From positions 3,066,001 through 3,130,000 of the forward strand of contig NZ_CP126106.1 in the NCBI RefSeq assembly GCF_030123325.1: 64,000 nucleotides of DNA, written 5' to 3'. Below, piece by piece: positions 50,301 through 59,423 of the stretch. Below the pieces are notes generated by a model. That model worked only from the letters and a program-made list of their open reading frames with translations. It did not search any database and was not told the origin of the DNA. Position 1 is the first letter of the stretch, and each line of letters starts with the position of its first letter. Made by a program: the position numbers and the translations under genes. The DNA is from Peribacillus simplex. Lineage in GTDB: Bacteria; Bacillota; Bacilli; Bacillales; DSM-1321.

Positions 50301-50915
50301 CTAACGAAAAATTTCAATAAAATGGGTAAGGATTTTCGCCGTCATTCCCCAGATTACCCGTTCATTATATATGTAAAAATATTCTTCCATCTGTTTTGGC
50401 TGCCATTTATAATTCTCCCCGCCAACTACTAAATCATGAGGGAAGTTGTCATGCGGTTCCACCTTATATTTGACATGATAAATCTCTGGCGGTTTTTCCA
50501 TGAAAAAGGATAGTGGGACCGTAAAAACGGTTTCTACCTCAGCTGGATTAGGTATTATCCGTTGATGGTTACGAACAAATCCTGCATATGGATAGACAAT
50601 CATCCCAAATGGTGATACCAAATAATCGATCGGAAAGACATTTTCGATATCTTCTTTTCTCAAATTAAGTTCCTCATATGTTTCCCTTAGGGCAGCCGCC
50701 TGTTCATCATTGTCCAGCTTGTCTATTTTCCCGCCCGGAAAACATATATCCCCCGGCTGCCTTCTCAGTTTGTGTGAACGCTCTTCGAAAAGAACATGAA
50801 TTCCATCTTCTTTCTCTATAAGCGGTACCAATACAGCATACTTAGAAAAATTTCCACTCCCTAAAATTTCAGGGATATGTAATGTCAGTTTTTTTGTTAT
50901 ATCTTCATTATTCAT
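50301..50915 (-). CDS. CoA pyrophosphatase, NUDIX family
   Basis: 204-aa protein. The Nudix region is FPGGKIDKLDNDEQAAALRE then TYEELNL, with the extended spacing typical of the CoA pyrophosphatase (YeaB/CoaSe) group, and LFEERSHKLRRQPGDICFPG before it. PYAGFVRNHQRI follows. It hydrolyses CoA to phosphopantetheine and 3',5'-ADP. Start ATG 50915 (MNNEDITKK) follows GAGGTGAGGG; the 14-codon longer frame has a weaker case. Confidence 0.88.
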   Translation of the reverse strand: MNNEDITKKLTLHIPEILGSGNFSKYAVLVPLIEKEDGIHVLFEERSHKLRRQPGDICFPGGKIDKLDNDEQAAALRETYEELNLRKEDIENVFPIDYLVSPFGMIVYPYAGFVRNHQRIIPNPAEVETVFTVPLSFFMEKPPEIYHVKYKVEPHDNFPHDLVVGGENYKWQPKQMEEYFYIYNERVIWGMTAKILTHFIEIFR

Positions 50916-51075
50916 GTCCCTCACCTCTTCTGCCTGATAGTATTGATTTTCTGCCACTCCTTATCATTCCATTTTCGAGCATCCGCTATAACTAAGCAAG
51001 GAAAACGATTCCAAAATGTCCCCTAAGTTCGCAATATAATTCTTTTCCGCTTATTCTTCCTAAATCATTGCCAAA

Positions 51076-51103
51076 AGCACCGTTCAAATTTCTGAACGGT
51101 GCT
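51076..51103 (-). terminator. Terminator downstream of the aminotransferase gene
   Basis: AGCACCGTTCA / TGAACGGTGCT, 11-bp perfect arms with a 6-nt loop, followed on the minus strand by TTTTGG. It lies beyond the inserted repeat and probably was the original terminator of the mmsA-aminotransferase operon. Confidence 0.75.
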
Positions 51104-51165
51104 AAAATTAAACGCAGCAGTCTCGTTTAAAAAGCAAAGTATCGATGCGATCTTTCTTAAATAAA

Positions 51166-51384
51166 GGCTATTTTCGCATACTTTGCTGCTATTTACCAAG
51201 TAAAGCGGTGTGGTTGATTTCCCCTCCAGATGCTCGCTTTCCGCGGGGCGGACGGTGAGCCTCCTCGGCGTAAACGCCTGTGGGATCTCACCTGTCCCGC
51301 TGCTCCCGCAGGAGTCTCGCACTTGCGCTTCAATCAACCTTAAATCGTTTTGTTTTAAAAATAACAATCTTTACGAAAAGAGCC
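51166..51384 (-). repeat. 219-bp MITE-like element, copy B
   Basis: Same length and about 95% identical (by eye) to copy A at 2802-3020, opposite orientation. Ends GGCTATTTTCG and CGAAAAGAGCC form the terminal inverted repeat. It is flanked by perfect 8-bp direct repeats TAAATAAA at 51158-51165 and 51385-51392, the mark of transposition. Inserted between the aminotransferase stop and its terminator. No transposase inside, so it must have been mobilised in trans. Confidence 0.9.
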
Positions 51385-51466
51385 TAAATAAAAAACCGGT
51401 ATCATCAAGTACATACAGAAACTTGAACAAATGCTGAATTTTCAGTTTTTTGCCATCACCTTATTT

Positions 51467-52807
51467 TCATAGCTCAGCTAGCGTTCGCTTTACAGTCGTT
51501 ATGATGAATGAAAAATCCTCTTCAGTTATACTAAGTGGGGGAGCAAGGGTCAGGACATTATTGTAACCTGCTACTGTATCACCATTTTTACCTATGATCA
51601 GACCCTTTTCTTTACATGATGCAATTACTTTATTGATTTTGGAAAGTTCAATCGGCTGCTTTGTCAGTTTATCTTCCACTAGCTCAATGCCTACCAACAA
51701 ACCTTTCCCACGTACATCCCCAACATTGGGATGAGATTTGATTTCTTCAAACTCTTGCAGAAAGCGTAGACCCAACTCCTTAGACCGTTCTATAAGTTTT
51801 TCATTTTCATATATTTCCATATTCTTCAAAGCAAGGGCACAGGCAGCCGGATTGCCGCCAAATGTATTGACATGTCGAAAGCGGTCATAAACGTCCGAGC
51901 CAATATACGCTTCATAAATTTCACGTTTGACTGCCGTAGCGGATAATGGCAGGTAAGCGCTCGTGATTCCTTTAGCCATTGTTACAATGTCTGGTTTTAC
52001 ATCATAGTTCATAAATCCGAACTTCTTACCAGTACGTCCAAACCCGCAAATGACCTCATCCGAAATGAGAAGGACACCATTTTTCTCACAAATTTCCTTG
52101 ACACGTTTCATATATCCATCAGGCGGCATCAATATTCCGCCCCCAGTGATGATTGGTTCCATGATGACCGCAGCCACCGTTTCGCTCAACTCCCATGTAA
52201 TGGTCCGTTCAATTTCCGCTGCACTTTTTTCACCGCTTTCATCCTCTTGATTTCGGTAGGAATCTGGCGGTGATACATGAAGAAATCCTGGGGCGAGTGG
52301 TTCATATTTATATTTTCGCTGTGCCTGCCCGGTGGCTGACAGGGCGCCCATTGAATTACCATGATAGCCACGATAACGGGAAATGAATTTATAACGTCCA
52401 TGTTCACCTTTTTGCTGATGATACTGCCGAGCAATTTTAAAAGCAGTTTCATTCGCTTCTGAACCGCTGTTAGAGAAGAAAATCACATAATCCCCACCAA
52501 GCCATTCATTTAATTTCTCTGCTAGCTTAATGGCCGGGATGTGGCTATTCGTTAAAGGGGCATAAGGAAGTTCCTTCAGCTGCTCATAAGCCGCTTCAGC
52601 CAGTTCCGTGCGGCCATACCCAACGTTTACACACCATAAACCTGACATCCCATCCAGGAAACGATTCCCATCAACATCCGTTATCCATGCTCCTTGCCCG
52701 TTTTTGATCACCATTGCTCCAGGGCTGGATTCAGCCCCTTTCATATGATGCCATACATATTTAGCATCCATCGCTTTAAGATCCTGACCTTGTTTTTCAA
52801 CTTGCAT
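51467..52807 (-). CDS. Class III aminotransferase (omega-amino acid:pyruvate type)
   Basis: 446-aa PLP enzyme, fold type I. GLWCVNVGYGR and PLTNSHIPAIKLAEKL at the N-terminal half, SNSGSEANETAFKIARQYH, RYRGYHGNSMGALSATG, DEVICGFGRTGKKFGF and PLP lysine in MAKGITSAYLPLS. Such enzymes move the amino group of beta-alanine, taurine, GABA or similar to pyruvate. It lies 71 bp after mmsA on the same strand; the product malonate or methylmalonate semialdehyde would be the MmsA substrate, so a beta-alanine or beta-aminoisobutyrate catabolic pair is inferred. Confidence 0.92.
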   Translation of the reverse strand: MQVEKQGQDLKAMDAKYVWHHMKGAESSPGAMVIKNGQGAWITDVDGNRFLDGMSGLWCVNVGYGRTELAEAAYEQLKELPYAPLTNSHIPAIKLAEKLNEWLGGDYVIFFSNSGSEANETAFKIARQYHQQKGEHGRYKFISRYRGYHGNSMGALSATGQAQRKYKYEPLAPGFLHVSPPDSYRNQEDESGEKSAAEIERTITWELSETVAAVIMEPIITGGGILMPPDGYMKRVKEICEKNGVLLISDEVICGFGRTGKKFGFMNYDVKPDIVTMAKGITSAYLPLSATAVKREIYEAYIGSDVYDRFRHVNTFGGNPAACALALKNMEIYENEKLIERSKELGLRFLQEFEEIKSHPNVGDVRGKGLLVGIELVEDKLTKQPIELSKINKVIASCKEKGLIIGKNGDTVAGYNNVLTLAPPLSITEEDFSFIITTVKRTLAEL

Positions 52808-52878
52808 AAGCTACACCCCTCCTAAAATAATTTATAAATGAAGGCCGACCACAATTTGTGTCGACCCCTACTTTCCTA

Positions 52879-54336
52879 TCAGTATCTTGCCGTTAACATT
52901 TTCTTTCTAGTGTAAAATTCAACGCCGTCTTTCCCATTGGCATGAAGGTCTCCATAAAATGAACTTTTATAGCCGGAAAATGGAAAGAATGCCATTGGCG
53001 CGGGTACCCCAAGGTTAATACCAAGCATCCCTGCATCAATTTCTTCGCGAAATTCCCGGATGGCTTTTGCACTATCCGTATAGAGGCAGGCACCATTGGC
53101 AAATTCGGATTGATTGGTCAATTCGATTGCTTCTTCAAGGGTATTAACCCGTACTATGGATAAGACAGGGGCAAAAATTTCATCCTTCCATATTTTCATA
53201 TTTGTTTTCACATGATCAAATAAAGTCGGTCCAACGTAATAGCCATTTTCCTGATCGCCTTCATTCCTGCCATCACGAAGGAGGACAGCTCCTTCTTTTT
53301 CCCCGATTTCAATATATTGTTCAGTTCTCTTTTTATGAGTATCACGGATCACTGGTCCCAGGAAAACGTCCTTATCCATTCCATTTCCAATCTTGATTTT
53401 ATCCGCTGCAGCCTTTAATCTCTCAACGAGCGAATCTCCAACTTCTCCCACCGCTACAACCACTGACGCAGCCATGCAGCGCTCTCCTGCAGATCCGAAA
53501 GCGGCATTCGTTATGTTCGTTACCGCATTATCCAAGTCTGCATCAGGCATGACGATTGAATGATTTTTCGCACCTGATAAAGCCTGGACACGTTTTTTAT
53601 TTGCAGCTGCCGTTTTGTATACATACTCTGCGACAGGCTGGGATCCCACAAATGATACCGCTTTAATGTCTTCATGTTCCAAAATCCCATTCACGACATC
53701 GTGGGCACCATGGACGATATTGACAACACCATCCGGAACACCGGCTTCTGTCAATAACTCCACAAGACGGTTGGCTAAGAGCGGTGTCCGTTCTGAAGGT
53801 TTTAAGATAAACGTATTTCCACAAGCAATTGCCAGCGGGAACATCCAACATGGTACCATCATCGGGAAATTAAACGGCGTAATCCCGGCAACGACACCCA
53901 TTGGATAACGATACATGCCAGATTCAATGCCTGGTGAAATATCCGGTAGCTGACTGCCCATCATCAAGGTAGGCGCACCTGCTGCGAACTCCACGCATTC
54001 AATCCCACGCTGAACCTCACCATATGCTTCTGTATAACTTTTTCCGTTTTCGATAGTGACCAGCTTTGCAAGCTCATCCCAATGTTCTATCAATAATTGC
54101 TGGTAACGGAATAAGAAGCGGGCTCTTTTTGGAACGGCCACCTTTTTCCACTCTTTATAAGCCTCTTTAGCAACCTGCACCGCCTGGTTTACATCTTCCT
54201 TTGTTGAAAGGGGTACGTTTGCCAATGCTTCCCCTGTTGCCGGATTAGGCACTTGTTCATGTTTCGAAGTTGTGGAATCCACCCATTTGCCACCGATATA
54301 ATTTTTCAACGTTTCTACATCATTGATAACTGCCAT
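52879..54336 (-). CDS. mmsA: CoA-acylating methylmalonate-semialdehyde dehydrogenase
   Basis: 485-aa aldehyde dehydrogenase, same size as IolA/MmsA. PNPATGEALANVPLST near residue 35, GITPFNFPMMVPCWMFPLAI near residue 150, the catalytic cysteine in GSAGERCMA near residue 283, and the C-terminal FTRKKMLTARY segment. It converts malonate or methylmalonate semialdehyde to acetyl- or propionyl-CoA. Start ATG 54336 follows TGGAGGG; the 8-codon longer frame includes that site. First gene of the pair with the aminotransferase. No iol genes nearby. Confidence 0.93.
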   Translation of the reverse strand: MAVINDVETLKNYIGGKWVDSTTSKHEQVPNPATGEALANVPLSTKEDVNQAVQVAKEAYKEWKKVAVPKRARFLFRYQQLLIEHWDELAKLVTIENGKSYTEAYGEVQRGIECVEFAAGAPTLMMGSQLPDISPGIESGMYRYPMGVVAGITPFNFPMMVPCWMFPLAIACGNTFILKPSERTPLLANRLVELLTEAGVPDGVVNIVHGAHDVVNGILEHEDIKAVSFVGSQPVAEYVYKTAAANKKRVQALSGAKNHSIVMPDADLDNAVTNITNAAFGSAGERCMAASVVVAVGEVGDSLVERLKAAADKIKIGNGMDKDVFLGPVIRDTHKKRTEQYIEIGEKEGAVLLRDGRNEGDQENGYYVGPTLFDHVKTNMKIWKDEIFAPVLSIVRVNTLEEAIELTNQSEFANGACLYTDSAKAIREFREEIDAGMLGINLGVPAPMAFFPFSGYKSSFYGDLHANGKDGVEFYTRKKMLTARY

Positions 54337-54556
54337 TAAATAAACCCTCCATTTCAACACGATTTAATAGTTTCATTATATTTTTCGAATCGACTTTTTA
54401 CATTAGACGTTTTGTATAGTTTTTGATTCAATATTTGCACATATTGTTTGTTTTTGCTTTTCCCATATTCATATAATCTTCAACAGAAATTCAGGCTTTC
54501 AAAACCGATGATTATTTTCTGATTACCTTAACTTTAATAAGCAAACTTCACAGCCA

Positions 54557-55105
54557 TCATTTTATAATGGAATATAGCTTTATGTCTTGATGCTTTCCCT
54601 TAACAAACATTCCTTTTCTTATGATTCCCTCAAAAGACATACCAGCTTTTTGCATGACTCGCTCTGAACCCAAATTTTCAACGAAACACCGTGCCTGTAT
54701 TCGAACTAGGTTCATATTTTCGAAGCCAAAGGCGATTATCTTTTGGGTTGCCTCCGTCATTAAGCCACTCCCCCAATATTCGGGTGCAAGCACATACCCG
54801 ATTTCTGCACTATGATGATCAACCTGCCATGAAACAAAATCAATAGTACCAATCAACTTACCACTTTCCTTGTGTTCTATGCCCCATGGAGCAATTTTCT
54901 TATCCTCATAATTTTGTAGGATAAATCGGATAAAATCTTTTGTATCACTTAGGGAACGATGAGCATCCCATGTCACGAAACGGGAAACTTCACTTTTGGA
55001 TGCATAAGCGTACATGTCTTCGGCATCATTCATGGTGACTTTCCTCATAACCAAGCGTTTTGATTCCATAGTAGGCAGCTGTCCATATATATCTTTCACG
55101 TTCAT
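54557..55105 (-). CDS. GNAT family N-acetyltransferase (RimJ/RimL type)
   Basis: 182-aa acetyltransferase. MESKRLVMRKVTMNDAEDMY near residue 14, APWGIEHKESGKLIGTIDFV near residue 70, the acetyl-CoA binding APEYWGSGLMTEATQKII near residue 107 and ARCFVENLGSERVMQKAGM near residue 138. RimJ/RimL-type enzymes acetylate protein N-termini, but also small molecules. Start ATG 55105 follows TGGGGTGT. Substrate unknown. Confidence 0.88.
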   Translation of the reverse strand: MNVKDIYGQLPTMESKRLVMRKVTMNDAEDMYAYASKSEVSRFVTWDAHRSLSDTKDFIRFILQNYEDKKIAPWGIEHKESGKLIGTIDFVSWQVDHHSAEIGYVLAPEYWGSGLMTEATQKIIAFGFENMNLVRIQARCFVENLGSERVMQKAGMSFEGIIRKGMFVKGKHQDIKLYSIIK

Positions 55106-55229
55106 GAATACACCCCATTCCATTGATTAATAGTATTATAGCAAGATTGTTAAGCAATCGCTTTCCCGATGGAAATATTATCGAAACTTACGCAAAATTC
55201 AGAAAAGATGATCCAGGGGGAGATAATTC

Positions 55230-55709
55230 ATGATAAGCAAAAATTTGAATGAGTTCTTTTCCGGAAATATGGAAGGATCATATAACCGATGCAGCAGTGA
55301 TCGCAGGCTATAAAGCGGAAATGATTGTCGTGACATTACCATTGACCCCAGAAACACGGAATATGTTCGGGAAAAAAGAATTCAAGTTAATGAAGCTCAC
55401 CGCTTTTTTCATTAATAGGAATGGGTAATCCTATCATTCAAAACGAATTGGTTCACGCGCAAATGGCCAAAGTTATTGCGGGTGCTGGACTTGATGTGAG
55501 CCACTTCCTGAGGTTAGTCCATTATGGAGGCTCAACAATGTAATCATCACGCTGCACACACCCGGAAATACGGAATTTTACGACCAAAGGCTTATTCAGG
55601 ATATTTGATGCCTAATTTAATGAACTATCTAAATGGGGAACATTCAACAACTTTGCTTGATTACAAAAAAAGGTATCCAAAATTGTTCAATGTCTGTGTA
55701 CTTAAATAA
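55230..55709 (+). pseudogene. Decayed D-2-hydroxyacid dehydrogenase gene
   Basis: A ribosome binding site AGGGGGAGA and ATG at 55230 (MISKNLNEFF) remain, but the frame soon stops. Further on, AEMIVVTLPLTPETRNMF then GKKEFK, and in other frames AKVIAGAGLDV, NVIITLHTPGNTEFYDQR and LNGEHSTTLLDYKKRYPK, match the C-terminal catalytic domain of NAD-dependent 2-hydroxyacid dehydrogenases (FDH/phosphoglycerate dehydrogenase family). Several frameshifts and a large internal deletion make it non-functional. It sits between the GNAT and cspC genes. Confidence 0.8.
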
Positions 55710-55863
55710 TCTTCCTTTGTTAGCTTGCAGATTCCGACATAATCTGTTATATTTAAAAAGAATTATTTTTGTTCGGGAAGATTGATAAGTGAAAAACTTT
55801 TCGTCTAATGATTGAGCAAGGGTAGTAACACAATGTGTGGATTCACACTAGGAGGCAACAACA

Positions 55864-56064
55864 ATGGAACAAGGTAAAGTAAAATGGTTTAACGCAGAAA
55901 AAGGATTTGGCTTCATCGAACGCGAAAACGGAGACGATGTATTCGTACATTTCTCAGCTATCCAAAGCGAAGGATTCAAATCATTAGACGAAGGTCAAGA
56001 AGTTACTTTTGAAGTTGAGCAAGGTCAACGTGGACCCCAAGCTACTAACGTTCAAAAAGCGTAA
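55864..56064 (+). CDS. cspC: Cold shock protein (CspC-like)
   Basis: 66-aa single cold-shock domain. RNP-1 is GFGFIE and RNP-2 VFVHFS, with MEQGKVKWFNAEKG at the start; the ERENGDDVFVHFSAIQS segment and C-terminal NVQKA fit CspC of B. subtilis better than CspB/CspD. It binds single-stranded RNA/DNA and acts as an RNA chaperone. TAGGAGG lies 9 nt upstream. The roughly 120-bp leader could have cold-induction function. Single gene with a terminator. Confidence 0.95.
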   Translation: MEQGKVKWFNAEKGFGFIERENGDDVFVHFSAIQSEGFKSLDEGQEVTFEVEQGQRGPQATNVQKA

Positions 56065-56083
56065 TTTTAAATACAATATATAG

Positions 56084-56113
56084 CAGATCCTACTTGTAGG
56101 GTCTGTTTTTTTT
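56084..56113 (+). terminator. Terminator of cspC
   Basis: CAGATCCTAC-tt-GTAGGGTCTG stem (one G-U pair) followed by eight T. Confidence 0.9.
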
Positions 56114-56131
56114 GATTGAAAAAGCAATCAT

Positions 56132-56159
56132 AAAAAAACCCTATTCACATGGAATAGGG
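56132..56159 (-). terminator. Terminator of the enoyl-CoA hydratase gene
   Basis: CCCTATTC-acatg-GAATAGGG followed on the minus strand by seven T. It lies about 125 bp after the hydratase stop. Confidence 0.85.
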
Positions 56160-56285
56160 AACATGAAACAAGTTTAGTAAATGGTAAACTCAGTATAACA
56201 CACTAGGAATGGAAACCCTAATTTATCCGAAAAGTAAAAATTATCAAGCACTTTCGATGCCCTGGATTCCCTGATATTACCTCAT

Positions 56286-57140
56286 TCATTTCTTTTCCAC
56301 TTCATAAGTTCGATCTGTTCCCCATGGATAAAACGGTGGCATATCCGTGCTGCTTTTCATTTTGAATTCGGCTTTCCTTTTTTCGAGGAAAGCTTCAATC
56401 CCTTCTAGTGCATCCGCTTGTTTTCCGGTCCAATGAATCATTTTCGATTCTATTTTATGTGATTCAACAGGATGGTTTGCACCGAGCATCGTCCACATTA
56501 ACTGCCGTGATAGCGTCACAGAGACGGAAGATGTATTTTCCGCAATGTCTGTTGCAATTTCCATTGCAGCCGACATCAATTCGTCTGGCTCGACGATCTT
56601 GTTTACCAACCTTCCCTCATATGCTTCACTGGCCGAAATCATCCTGCCGGTAAAAATCCATTCGGAAGCTTTACCCATTCCGACAAGCCTAGGTAAGAAC
56701 CAGCCGCTGCATGCCTCCATCGTTATCCCCCGCCTCGCAAATACAAAACCCATTTTTGCATTTGATGAGGCGATTCTAATGTCCATGGGTAAAGTCATAG
56801 TTATCCCTATCCCGACTGCCGCTCCATTAATGGCCGCTATCATAGGTTTCTTCATCTCAAAAATCCGTAATGACAACATTCCCCCTGCATCGCGATATTC
56901 AACCAATGGAGTGTGATCCATAAAGGTTTCTGCACCTTTTTCCAAATCCATTCCAGCACAAAAAGCATCCCCAGCGCCAGTTAAAATAACGGCTCGTACG
57001 TCATCATTTTCATCCGCTTCATTAAAAGCGTGAATCATCTCCTCACACATCTTTTCATTGAAAGCATTCATTTTCTCAGGACGATTAAGAGTAACAATCA
57101 TGACACGGTCGACGATTTCACTAGTTATCGTGGAATACAA
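56286..57140 (-). CDS. Enoyl-CoA hydratase/isomerase (crotonase) family protein
   Basis: 284-aa crotonase-fold enzyme with TTG start and AAGGAGGG 7 nt upstream. VMIVTLNRPEKMNAFNEKM near residue 13, AVILTGAGDAFCAGMDLEKG near residue 50 (oxyanion hole), KPMIAAINGAAVGIGITMTL near residue 98 (second oxyanion segment) and EACSGWFLPRLVGMGKASEW near residue 137. One catalytic glutamate is seen in ITMEACSGW; the usual second glutamate is not evident, so hydratase activity is uncertain and an isomerase or other crotonase reaction is possible. No fatty-acid genes are nearby. Confidence 0.85.
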   Translation of the reverse strand: MYSTITSEIVDRVMIVTLNRPEKMNAFNEKMCEEMIHAFNEADENDDVRAVILTGAGDAFCAGMDLEKGAETFMDHTPLVEYRDAGGMLSLRIFEMKKPMIAAINGAAVGIGITMTLPMDIRIASSNAKMGFVFARRGITMEACSGWFLPRLVGMGKASEWIFTGRMISASEAYEGRLVNKIVEPDELMSAAMEIATDIAENTSSVSVTLSRQLMWTMLGANHPVESHKIESKMIHWTGKQADALEGIEAFLEKRKAEFKMKSSTDMPPFYPWGTDRTYEVEKK

Positions 57141-57320
57141 TAACAGTCCCTCCTTCTCTCACAAATTGAAAAAATTCTACATTAGTTAATTTTTACATAT
57201 AATTACATATTATATGTTTTATTTTCAGATTCCTAGTAATTTATTTTAACATACTGATAAATAATTTAATTCTGCTGGATAACTGCTCCGATTCCAAGAA
57301 TATTTAACGTGAATGTGTAA

Positions 57321-57351
57321 AAAAGACCAGTTGCAAATGCAACTGGTTTTT
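57321..57351 (-). terminator. Terminator of the opp operon
   Basis: CCAGTTGC-aaat-GCAACTGG followed on the minus strand by TCTTTTTTAC, just after the oppF stop. Confidence 0.9.
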
Positions 57352-57354
57352 TGT

Positions 57355-58347
57355 TTACCAATATAAATGACAAGCAACGAAATGCCCTGGTTTTTGTTCT
57401 TTCCATTCAGGTACAGCACTGGAGCATATCTCCATCGCTTTAGGGCAGCGAGTTCGGAATACACAGCCGCTCGGCGGATTGATGGGACTTGGTACATCGC
57501 CTTTAAGTACGATTCTTTCCCGTTTAATAGTCGGGTCTGGTATCGGCACTGCTGAAAGCAAGGCCTGTGTGTAAGGGTGAAGCGGATCTTTCGTTAATGA
57601 ATCACTATCCGAAAGTTCCATCATTCTTCCAAGGTACATGACTAAAATGCGATCTGAAATATACTTGACCATTGATAAATCATGCGCGATGAATAAATAA
57701 GTCAATCCCATTTCTTTTTGAAGCTCTTTTAATAAGTTTACCACTTGAGCCTGTATCGAAACGTCCAAGGCAGAAATTGGTTCATCACAAACGATGAATT
57801 TAGGATTTAAAGCCAAAGCCCTTGCGATTCCAATACGCTGGCGTTGTCCACCACTGAATTCATGGGGAAAACGAGTGATATGTTCCGGACTTAAACCAAC
57901 CAGCTTTAACAAGTCTTCCACCCGTTTTCTTCGCTCTTTACCTTTTGATATCCCATGAATGGCAAGTGGCTCCCCAATCAATTCCTCTACCTTCATCCTT
58001 GGGTTCAAGGATGCATAGGGATCTTGGAAAATCATTTGTATTTCACGGCGGATATGTGACATTTCCCCAGGTTTGTAATCGAAAATATTTTTCCCCTGAA
58101 AAAGAACTTCTCCATCTGTCGGTTCATAAAGCCGAGTGATTGTACGACCTGCAGTCGACTTACCGCAACCACTTTCCCCTACAAGACCGACAGTTTCCCC
58201 TGGATAGATTTTGAGATCCAAACCATCCACCGCTTTCAGCGATTGAGAACCGATAGGAAAATGCTTCTTCAGATTCTTTATTTCAACAAGAGGAGAATTT
58301 TCGTTGTCTGTCTTTTCTTTTACGGCCTTATTTTTCAGTGAAACCAT
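57355..58347 (-). CDS. oppF: Oligopeptide/dipeptide ABC transporter ATP-binding protein
   Basis: 330-aa ATPase. Walker A GESGCGKST near residue 56, signature FSGGQRQRIGIARALAL near residue 160, Walker B FIVCDEPISALDVSI, and the oligopeptide-specific C-terminal domain with cysteines (CVFRTRCPKAMEICS) that may bind an iron-sulfur cluster. Start at 58347 follows AAAGGAGG with an ATG GTT start; the longer frame overlaps oppD. Last gene of oppABCDF, ends at a terminator. Confidence 0.95.
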   Translation of the reverse strand: MVSLKNKAVKEKTDNENSPLVEIKNLKKHFPIGSQSLKAVDGLDLKIYPGETVGLVGESGCGKSTAGRTITRLYEPTDGEVLFQGKNIFDYKPGEMSHIRREIQMIFQDPYASLNPRMKVEELIGEPLAIHGISKGKERRKRVEDLLKLVGLSPEHITRFPHEFSGGQRQRIGIARALALNPKFIVCDEPISALDVSIQAQVVNLLKELQKEMGLTYLFIAHDLSMVKYISDRILVMYLGRMMELSDSDSLTKDPLHPYTQALLSAVPIPDPTIKRERIVLKGDVPSPINPPSGCVFRTRCPKAMEICSSAVPEWKEQKPGHFVACHLYW

Positions 58348-58360
58348 TGGTTCTCCTCCT

Positions 58361-59374
58361 TTATACATTGGTCGGTGCTTGTACCTGTGCTGCCTTGGCC
58401 ATCGGGTGGTGCAGCCAGCATGCGGCTGTCTGACCTTCTTCCACTACTTCAAGCTCCGGATCATGGTCTTTGCACACTTTCATTGCTGATTCACATCTTG
58501 GGTAAAATGGGCATCCTTTTGGCGGATCCAATAAATCCGGTGGCGATCCGATAATCGGAACCAACGGAGCCGTTTTTTCCATATCCAGCCTTGGCACCGT
58601 TTTAAGCAGACCTTTTGTATATGGATGCTGCGGGTTTGAAAATATAGCCTCTACCGTACCCGTCTCAACGACCTTGCCTGCATACATGACGACTACCCGT
58701 TCACAAGTTTCCGCAACCACACCTAAATCATGAGTGATTAAAATGATGGAAGTATCCATTCTTCGTTGGATATCTTTCATCAGTTCCAAAATTTGCGCTT
58801 GTATCGTTACATCCAATGCAGTTGTAGGTTCATCGGCAATCAGTAATTTCGGTTCGCAAGCAAGGGCCATCGCTATCATTGCCCTTTGGCGCATACCACC
58901 TGAAAACTCATGCGGATATTGCTGCATCCTTTTTTCCGGCTGTGGAATACCTACCAGTTTCAGTGTTTCCAACGCCCGTTCGTATGCATCATTTCGGGAC
59001 ATGTTTTTATTATGCTTTAAAATGCCTTCCATGATCTGGCTGCCGATTTTTGTCGTTGGATTGAGCGAAGTCATCGGATCCTGGAAAATCATGCTGATTT
59101 CATTTCCGCGAATCCTCTGCATTTCCTTTTCACTCATTTTAAGAAGGTCTTTACCGCCAAAGTTTATCGACCCTTTTCCATACTCTGCTGGGGGTGTTTC
59201 CAATAATCTCATGATAGATTTCGCTGTAACACTTTTGCCGCATCCGGACTCCCCAACAATCGCAACGGCTTCCCCTTTTTTTACGTCAAAATTCACACCG
59301 CGAACCGCTTGCACTTTTCCTGCATAAGTATGGAAGGTGATTTGTAAATCGTTGACTTCTAATAGGTTCTCCAT
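58361..59374 (-). CDS. oppD: Oligopeptide/dipeptide ABC transporter ATP-binding protein
   Basis: 337-aa ATPase paralogous to oppF: Walker A GESGCGKSV, signature FSGGMRQRAMIAMALAC, Walker B LLIADEPTTALDVTI, and C-terminal CPFYPRCESAMKVCKD cysteine set. The second of two consecutive ATGs is preferred because AGGAGGG lies 6 nt upstream. Forms the ATPase pair with OppF. Gap to oppF 13 bp, to oppC 49 bp. Confidence 0.94.
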   Translation of the reverse strand: MENLLEVNDLQITFHTYAGKVQAVRGVNFDVKKGEAVAIVGESGCGKSVTAKSIMRLLETPPAEYGKGSINFGGKDLLKMSEKEMQRIRGNEISMIFQDPMTSLNPTTKIGSQIMEGILKHNKNMSRNDAYERALETLKLVGIPQPEKRMQQYPHEFSGGMRQRAMIAMALACEPKLLIADEPTTALDVTIQAQILELMKDIQRRMDTSIILITHDLGVVAETCERVVVMYAGKVVETGTVEAIFSNPQHPYTKGLLKTVPRLDMEKTAPLVPIIGSPPDLLDPPKGCPFYPRCESAMKVCKDHDPELEVVEEGQTAACWLHHPMAKAAQVQAPTNV

Positions 59375-59423
59375 CATCGTCCCTCCTATTCTAGTAATAT
59401 CACATCATTATGTTAGGACTCAT

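Larger units (their letters stand above)
50916..51466. other. Gap between the CoA pyrophosphatase and aminotransferase genes, holding MITE copy B
   Basis: 551 bp. It contains the CoA pyrophosphatase promoter region, the hairpin at 51076-51103 and the 219-bp element at 51166-51384. The 100-codon minus-strand frame across the element is a product of the repeat, not a gene. Confidence 0.65.

Noticed and set aside
51065..51367. 100-codon minus-strand frame over repeat copy B
   Set aside because: Runs through the MITE and the terminator hairpin; the part outside the element has no protein character.
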